A DNA stretch of 64,000 nt, taken from NCBI GenBank assembly GCA_036785705.1, contig JAWUZG010000001.1, positions 3,658,001 through 3,722,000 on the forward strand. The letters run 5' to 3'. This stretch comes from Acanthornis magna. Lineage: Eukaryota; Chordata; Aves; Passeriformes; Acanthizidae. Below, in pieces: positions 55,761 to 64,000 of the stretch (position 1 is the stretch's first letter; each line of letters begins with the position of its first letter). The position numbers were made by a program, and so were the translations under genes. A model generated the notes under the pieces. That model did not search any database and had not been told where the DNA came from. It saw only the letters and a program-made list of their open reading frames with translations.

Positions 55761-58373
55761 ATTTTGAAGCATCACATTATAAGAATGCTAGCCCTTTACC
55801 AAACACCCTGAACTGATGTATATGTATATTTTTCTGATTGACAGACACACATGTGCCTTCTATAGGCTTGATTTGAATGGGACAGTGGATAAAGGTGTGA
55901 TGGCAGCATTCACCCACCACAAAATGTCCATAAGTGGTTGAAGTTAGAGTTACGCAATTCAAGCCACTCAAAACCCAGCAGTGGCACCCAAGTCTTGCCC
56001 TTCACCTTCCACAGGGAGAGATGTTGAATCCCAGTTTTCTCCTTGTGCATGTTCCTTGTGGCAACACTGCTAAAAACCGCAGGAGTCCCACTACCTAAAA
56101 CTCTTTCCTGTGGGAGCAAGTGTGTTGCATGGAAAGAAAGATGGTGAATCAAAGAGGAGCAGGCGGGGTCTGGCAGCAGGGAATATTGGGTTTGGGATGG
56201 AGAGACTCAACCTCCCATTACTGGGATTTTTCAGCCAAGACTAACACTCATGCTGAAGTGTGGAAAAGTCCCTGTCAGCACTGTTGAAGCATCGTGTTGG
56301 GTGAAGTGGTGGGGGCATGGCAGTGCTGGTTAAACCACCTTTGCTTGCTGCAAGAACAGCACCTTTCAGAGGTAAAGAATTGCTTAATCACTGGCATTAA
56401 TGGAGATGAGTTGGGATTTCACCCTAGGATCTCATATGAATCACCAAGACACATAGGACCTGGACAGAGAAAGAAATTATTGTGGCTGTTGTTACCTTAC
56501 TGAATGCTGGGTCAGCATTTCCCATGGGAAATGTTTGTAGCACAACTCTCCAGTTCATTCAAAACATCAGAGATGGGGATGTCTTTGGGATATGAAGTAT
56601 TGCCTGCAGGAAGCCTCTGCCAGGCTACACCCACCCTGAGGGGTCTCACCACTGCTTTTCTTCCTCATTTCACTCCTCACTAAAAGCAGGTTTTCACTTG
56701 AAGCTCCTTATGTGCAGCTAGTCAAGGGAAGTCATCTTTCCCAACAGTCATCAGAGAGGAATGGGCACATCCAAGAGGAGACTTCTTGCCTGCCTTAGAC
56801 ACTTAGCCTTGGTGGACCATCTCTGGGGACTCCTGCCTAGGTAACTCTCTCAGACTGGGATGGATCCCACCATGAGTCCCATCAAACGGCATCTGAATGG
56901 CACTGACTTCCCAGGGCAGGCTGCAAGGGCAGGATACAGTAGTTTTCTTGGAGTTTGGAGACACTTGCCCTGGAAACAGACCCAAATCCATGTCCGTGGG
57001 CACTTGTGATTCTTTAAAAAGAGCTTTGCTCTGATCTGCATCAAACCACTGCTTGGTGTGAAGGTATCTGAACCGCTAGTGGCATCATTTCAAAACCCCA
57101 CATTTCCCCTTCAAATCCACAGTCCTTGCATCCCTGCTCCACTGGGGGTATTTTTGGAGGATATATGGTGATTAGGAGGCACCTGAGGACTGGTGAAAAG
57201 ACCCTCAGCCCTAGAGGTACCTGAACAGAGGTCCCTGGCCCCAAAACCACACCTAGAGCCTATCCTGGGGCATTGCTTTCCCCCAGCACTTTGAGCCCTG
57301 AAGCCTGAGATGCTGCTGAGAGGGAGGAAACAAAGATACCAAGTGACAGTCACACCAAGACACCTCTGCCAGGATTGGAAATGGAGGTGGGAACACATCT
57401 CCACCCAGGAAAGGATCAACAGCTTATTCCCTATACTTGTGAAGGAAAAAAAGTCAATGGTTTAGCAAGAATAGAAACCACACTAATCAAGACGACAAGA
57501 GAGGGTAAAAAAAGGTGTAGGGTGTGAGCCAGACTGCCTACCACAGGCACCTCACTTGTGCCAAGTGAGCAGATAAGACAGTCCTGACAGTAAATCCCTA
57601 AATTCCCTGCCCAGGCAGTGGGAGACAGAAGGTCTCCAGGAAGAGAAAAATAAACCAAGAGGGTACGACCTCACTCTGGGGCATCTCCAAGTTCCTTTCC
57701 TCTCCTCAGTGACCACGCAGCCAGCAAGGGAGGCACACCAAGAGCCAGCCTGCTGCTTTTTCCCGGCACTCTTGCCTTGTTTCCTCTGAACACATTCCTC
57801 CAAGCGATTCACCCTGGAGGCCACAGGAATGTTGTGCTGGACTGGGAGGGCAGTGGCAGTGAAGCTCGGACTGAGCTGTTCAGCAGGAGCAGCCAAACTC
57901 GGTGCTCAGCCCCACCTGCCCCATCCCTTGTGCTTCCTGCACTCCCAGGAGCTTCCAGCCCCAGCAGAGCTCCAGCAATGTGTGCCTGCTGAGATGGGGC
58001 AAGGCTGGCGAAGGAGAGGGGCTTGCAGCCCTCCCAGGGGCTTAGCCTTGCCAGCCTCTTTGACAAGACTCATATCACCCTCCTCTGACTCCCTCCACGA
58101 AAAATACTCAGGGTGGCCAGTGGGATAAGGAGCCGTGGTGTGGCACATGGCTCCAGAGTGTGCAAAAGCAGAGACAGCAGCCAGGGCACTACTCCTGGCT
58201 CTCCACCAAGCTGAAAGGAAAATGCTTTGAGGAAGGATGAACAAAGTCTTTTCTCCATGGTTTTAACAAGCAAATGTGGGTTTAAGTCTACCTTACAAGA
58301 TGGGCTGCTTCAGAGATTTCTACATTTTGCTCTGCCTGAACACTGAAAATGTCCAAATTGCAGAGTTACTGCC

Positions 58374-58418
58374 TTTTTCTTTTCTTTTTTCTTTTTCTTT
58401 TTCTTTTTTTTTTCCTTC
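58374..58418. repeat. polypyrimidine (T-rich with C) tract
   Basis: TTTTC/TTTTTC runs form an interrupted simple repeat in the CCDC3 intron. Confidence 0.85.
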
Positions 58419-61400
58419 TCAGAGCTATGGTTGCAATTTCAGCAGGGCTTCAAAAGTCTCTGTAAGAGGCTTTTCCCCCCAATAATATGTACAGAAGCTT
58501 TACATTTCCACAGCTACCAAAGTGACCAAAACTTTCTATCCACTTTAATTTTCGACTCAGCTTTTTCCCACCTAGTATTATTACTGTCACAATAAAACCA
58601 ATTAAGTCTGATATGCATAAAACTACTTTGCCAATATGCACTTGGGGTAACCAAGTGTATTGTTCTGTGACTGAAGGTTGCTGTGTGACCGTGTCTCCAT
58701 CTAAACTTGTTTCACTTGGCTTGTATTTCAACAGGATTAGGTCACCATTCCCCCCACATATACACAAAGAGAACTAATTAAATACCAAGGAAGGGATAAA
58801 ACCAGCAAGACCCAAAATCAGAGTGTATTGTGTCCTTCCCTCTTACTGGTGGGAATGCAGAGAAAGGAGAAACTGCTGATCAGAGCAGCACAGCTTCTTA
58901 TGATTTGCTCCTATTTACTGAAATTTTTGAGAGAACTGGCCTTTACCTTGTGTTACAGCAGCTTCTTGAAACTTCCTTTATTTTAGTGGTCCTGTCAAGC
59001 AGATAGGATATACGTGACAGAGGTAGCAGTGAGGGAAGTACAATATATCCAAATATACCATCCCCAGATGCAGCTGAAGCTGAGAACCAGCATCAGATGG
59101 CGAAGAAAAATATTTCTCTCTACCAATATTAATTTGCATGAGAACAATATTAGTTTAAACTAGCATTATACTTGGTTTGGGGTGTTTACATTAAGTATTG
59201 TTTACTTCAGTCTAATGTATTACAGCTCATAGAGTTCCCTCGGAGTCCTGACAGAGGTGGCTGATGTTTTGGTATGGCAGGTGCTGCAAGGATGTCTGTA
59301 AGCTGAGGTTTAGCTTAAACATGGATGTAAGGGGTACAAAAGAACAGGTGGGAGATGTGGACTGTGGGAGGACAGCAGGCACATGGAAACAAGGTTGATT
59401 AAGGGCTTAAAGAATTCAGAACCTCCTGGGGGTAAGGCCATGCCAGACCTCCCTGTACCCCTCAGCAGGTCAAACACTCAGAGCCCACATCCTCTGTTGC
59501 TGAGGAGGGAAGAACTGGGATCAGTAAATATGTAATAAAATAAACGTTATGTATAACATGAAGAGAACCTTTGTTTCTCTGTCACCTATAAGTCAAAATG
59601 GGGAAAGAGAGAAGCGAAGCAAATCCCAGCAGGCTGTGGATTGGTATTAGCAAATGGCCTCAGTGTGACTGCAATGCATTAAATGCTGCCTCTCAAGAAA
59701 GCAAAGAAATGGACATTTACTGTAATTGGAGTCCATGTCTCCTCCCCAGAAAATATATCATACCCAGGGGCATTTGTATGCACAGGGGGAGAACCCATGC
59801 TGAGAAAGGCAAATGTTTAAAGTTAATGCAACATCTATAAAAGTCAAGTTCCCCTATAAATCCCTCTGCCCCGGACATGTTGGCTTCATACTGCACACAA
59901 GCTGCTGCAGCTCAGCTGCCTTTACAAACAGATAGGATTTCCTTGGCTGCAGGCTCAGCTGGAAGCCCTGAGTGTGCCCTGCTGCTGTGCACAGCTTCTG
60001 GATTTCAAAGACCAAATGCAGGTGCCCCGGGGCAACCTGCTGTCCTCCCATGCCACTGGGGAGCAGAGATGGTCACATCTCTCCTGAGCATCCACAGGAA
60101 CTCCTGGAGACATTTCACTTCATTTGCCAAGTCCATTTTGGGTCCAGAAAAGCATAGAGATTGAAAAGGGCACACTCAGACTTGTATTTATCATTGTTTG
60201 GTGGGTCCCTTGGGGTAGTCTTTGCATCACCCTGCTTAATGTATGTAGTCTCAATCCTGGGTAGGAAACATTGGCTTTCTGATTTTTTTCTAGTCTCTAC
60301 AGAGGCAGAAATTCCTCTGGAGGATGAGTCAGAGAAACTAACTTAGAGCAGGGAATCAGGCACTAAAACTGAGTTGAATAGTACAGAAACAACTCCAACA
60401 CTGTGCTTACGCACACAGTGGAGCCGCCCTGTCATGGCAGGAGCAGGACAAGAGGCTCTAACAAAGCCTTTCCCTGCAAGCAGTGAGGGATTTGTGAAAC
60501 CTCGATGGAAATGACAGCAGCAGCATTGAAGTGAGGCTGGATAAAGCCACGGGCTTGACAAAGAACATCTGCATCTGCTCCCGAGCTGCTCTGCAAGCCC
60601 AGAGCAAAGAGGAGACCTCAGCAAGGTCTGTGCCCCACGCCAGCAGCTCCGGAGAGGTGTCCGAGCCCATGGGGCTGAGGACCAGGTCCAGCCCTCATTC
60701 AAGCACAGAAGAGCCACAGGTTGCCACAGTGGTGAAGTGGAAAAGTCTTGGTGAAGTTGAGAAAGCAAAGAGAAGGAAACACAAACATCTGCGATCTGCA
60801 GGCACTCTCTCACTAACAATGGGACCAAATGCCTGAGAGACTAATCAGCAGCCCTGAAAAACAGCTCCAAGCACTAACATGTGGCTGATGGGAGCTCACT
60901 GCTACTCACAGATATTCCTGTCCCACCAGGCAGCCCAGAGCAGCCTGTCCACAGCTCCGGCTGCTGCGTGGGCTGTAAATCCCGAGAGGGGCCCAGACCA
61001 CCCTGGGTGTGATCAATGGGCAACAGGCTACTCTGAGGATGGCAGGATTTGGCAAATAGGCAGTTTTCAAGGTGGAGAGATGTGGTATTTAGGGGACCAC
61101 CCTCCTGCTTGCATGTGCTCAAGTGGCCCTAAGCATTTGGGGCATTAATGACTGTTTCTCTAAGAGACAAAAGCTGCTGTTTTCACTCTAGTACAATTTC
61201 TCAGATCAGGTGCTATTCCTGAGCCAGTCTTTCAATTCTCAGTAGAAATTCAAGGTCAGGGAAATACAGGGTCATATTTGAAATCCAGCATCATGTTTAG
61301 TGGCCAAACTGTCTCCCTGCTGTTTTGCTGCATTTCGCACAGACACAGACGCACCAGAAGCTCCCACCGTGTGCTGCACAATTTACTGCCTTATACAGGG

Positions 61401-64000
61401 AAAAGCTTTTCACACAGGGCTGGCTACAATGCCCGTGGAAAATAAGGTCATAAGGGAAGAATGAGTCAGGCCTCTCCATACACACAAGCCTGGAGCACTC
61501 TTTCCAGTCTGATTTCAGGAGAAGGATGGTTGCAGCCACAGGACAAAATGCTCACAGGGCTGGTGGATGCCCCGTGGTGAACTCTTCCTTGCAAGCATCT
61601 AAATTATGCAGCACACACCACACTGCTGGTTAATGTTGCAGTGGTGGCTCTCAACTGTTTAATCCTACGTTAATAATTGTGCTCGAGAGAGATAATTACA
61701 TAGCAAGTGCCACACCACTGCACAGTGAGCACATGGTGATACCTTTGAGCTACAGTTCAATCATGCACTACCTTGGGGTTTGGCTGTTTTGTGAATAACT
61801 GCACCGAGGTCTGAAAAATCTCATAATATCCTTTGTTATGTCCATTTACCTGTAAAATCTACTATTGTTCCTGGCCAAATACTTAGGGACAGGCAGCAAA
61901 TGCATCCCCCTGTAAGTCAGTGTTACTGTTTGTGTATTAAAGGGCTTTATACATGATTATGAAATTAATTTTCTCTATCAGTCCAAAATTCTTCTGTGGA
62001 ATTTGTTTTGCTTTTCCCATATTTTTCTGACACAGAAATTATCTGTACTTTCACTAGCTTTGTATTGCATCACTATAGCAATAGCAAGGGTCAGGAAATG
62101 GACAGCCTTGAAGAGCAGATGATCTGGATTGCCTCACACCCCTCTTGCAGTAGCAATCACAGAACCCACATCAATCACCATCCACACAACTCCACAAAAA
62201 TTGCCTAACATCATAGTATTAAAAAAAAAAGACCAAAAAAAGCTGGCAACCCCACTGTGAGGAAGCCAGGACCTGGGCTCCAGTCTAGCTCCATAACTAG
62301 GACACTTTCCTTGTCTTTTGGCAATGATAATGTTGGAAGAACAAAATCTCTATCACTCTGAGCTGCATTATCTGAACAGCTTGTTCTCATTAGCAACACG
62401 TGCACTTCACACCTCATCAAAGTGGACAGATAAAATGCATGTCCCAATCAGAGTGGGACTGGAGGTCTCCACTACAGTGAGGGCAATAACCAGATAGAGG
62501 AAAGTAGCTCCAGTAAATAGCTCCTCTGTGCTTCAATTCCCTGTCTCCAAAAATGGGGATTGCAGAACAGCTGTGACTTACAGAGTTTTCTGAGTCGTAA
62601 TAATCTAATCGAGAAAGCCTGAATAGTGTGGGGACAGGAGCGATAGGAGAGGCAGGACCCATGGGCAGATACTTCACTTGCATGCAGAATGGCCACAGTG
62701 CTTCTCTGTGCAAATTCAGAGCATGAGCCCAGAAACCATGTTTTTCCTTTGGTGCTGGTAGGCACTGCCCATAACTGCAGCCTTGTCTCCAGCAATCTGG
62801 AAACATATTGTTCAGTAAGGATCCTGGAAAAATTGCCCATCACTGGGCCACGTCACTGATTGAGATTCCAATATTGAGGGATTTAGTCAATACAAGTTTG
62901 CTATATAAAAATTGTACCTTTCTGTGTCACTGATCAAGGCATTTAAGTCCACATTATCCAAGAAGGGGAAAATCCTGGCTTTGTGAATGTGGCTTAGATA
63001 CAGCTCAGATACATGAGCAATGCCCATGATCCTAAGACCAAAGGTTTCAAATATGATCAAAGGGACAACTTCCAGCAACTGCCTTTATCGGGCCATGGAA
63101 TACAAAACCAACAGTTCCTTAGGCACCATTCGCCAACAAAATGGGTGTGAGTGGTCAGGCAACAACATGCTACTGGTCACTCCTCTTAGTACTCTGTACC
63201 CAAAAGTCAGCAAACTAGCAGCAAAACCAGCAGAAGAATACATAAGGCATTTTAACAGGAGTGGAAGGGAACATTTATTCTCACTCATCATCTAGGTCAG
63301 AAATTAATGGGAATATGAGCTAATCTGGAAGAGCATAGCAAGAAAATGGCACTAAGCCTCTGGAGGGAATGGCAAAGACCCTTTCCTGCAGGTATTTGAG
63401 GCCTCTCTTCATCAGCCACATGTGGTTTAGGGTTAGTACAGGTAAAGTGCAACACAAACTCAGCTGATAAAACTGGATGAACAATTTGTTTCCTCTGATC
63501 CTCATCCAGGCTGATGTCTCAGTTCTACCTTAGTCTGTTTAATCCTGTTAATAGGCACACCCCTGTACTGGCATACAGCACCTACACTTCCCGTGGCAGT
63601 CAGTGCTACTGAAAGTCAATCAAATTGATGATCTACACTGCTCCCTCCGGATATTTGTGAGGCATTTCAAGCGAAGAAAAACAAAAAAACATCCTAAGAA
63701 ATTGCATAATTCCAAATGTTTTTCCTTCCACATTCTCCCCACCCTAGAGACTCTGCCACTTAGTAACATTGCTTTATTTAATCCCTTCCTAAAATACCCT
63801 TTTACCACTGAGAACTTTGCAACTGTTTGGGAGTGGGCCGAGTTGTTTGCTGTTTTGATGGAAAGAGAGAAACTAAATTATTTCCTGGCTGAGATTTATG
63901 TGTCAAGATTTAGCTTGCAGCCAGATTTTTTTTAGCCAAGTTACAAAATCTGAAGATAATTCCAGCTCGCATTGTCAGTGACTTTTATGAAGCAATTCAG

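Larger units (their letters stand above)
52319..64000 (-). other. CCDC3: CCDC3 intron (5' of the last exon, open at the window edge)
   Basis: At least 11.7 kb of intron. I looked on the - strand for the preceding CCDC3 exon (the YFSCHS/YSYFFF and FSNCSQG region of the family) and did not find it, so it lies beyond 64000. The interval contains a CR1 end (55680-55760), a pyrimidine tract (58374-58418) and otherwise unrecognised unique DNA. Open frames here are short and featureless. Confidence 0.75.

Overview
The window is nuclear genomic DNA from a bird. Two lines of sequence evidence support this. Several copies of the avian CR1 retroposon are present, with typical 3' ends carrying ATTCTATG-like repeats. 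Short vertebrate exons with canonical GT/AG splice sites are also separated by kilobase-scale introns. There are no operons, bacterial genes, CRISPR arrays or intact viral genes. The exact species cannot be read from the sequence, although a modern bird, perhaps a songbird, fits the moderate GC and sparse CR1 content.

Layout. From the left edge to 31625 the + strand carries the last seven coding exons of CAMK1D (calcium/calmodulin-dependent protein kinase ID). The first exon here begins immediately after the HRDLK part of the catalytic loop. The exons are 244-370, 8216-8291, 16648-16760, 18488-18566, 27358-27445, 27974-28112 and 31504-31625, the last ending in TGA. Phases are continuous across all six junctions, giving 247 residues. 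A 3' UTR follows, probably long, with one candidate poly(A) signal at 37194. From about 37.2 to about 50.4 kb the DNA is intergenic. It holds CR1 copies in both orientations, a local direct duplication (44649-44808 and 45693-45845), a 16-unit heptanucleotide array (41854-41965) and a perfect 19-unit pentanucleotide array (49073-49167). From 52318 down to 52043 the - strand carries the last coding exon of CCDC3, a secreted coiled-coil protein. The rest of the window, 52319-64000, reads as a CCDC3 intron.

The tail-to-tail order CAMK1D> <CCDC3 matches the order of these genes on human chromosome 10p13, so this is conserved amniote synteny. The two genes are neighbours but are not known to act in one pathway. 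CAMK1D is a cytosolic/nuclear kinase switched on by Ca2+/calmodulin and CaMKK. CCDC3 is a secreted factor described from fat and vascular cells.

I found no previously undescribed biological system. The items most worth a second look are a seven-residue insertion in the CAMK1D C-terminal tail, the local duplication beside an inverted pair of CR1 copies, the heptamer array with ordered unit variants, a strong hairpin just beyond the CAMK1D 3' end, and a possible decayed antisense coiled-coil ORF in a CAMK1D intron.
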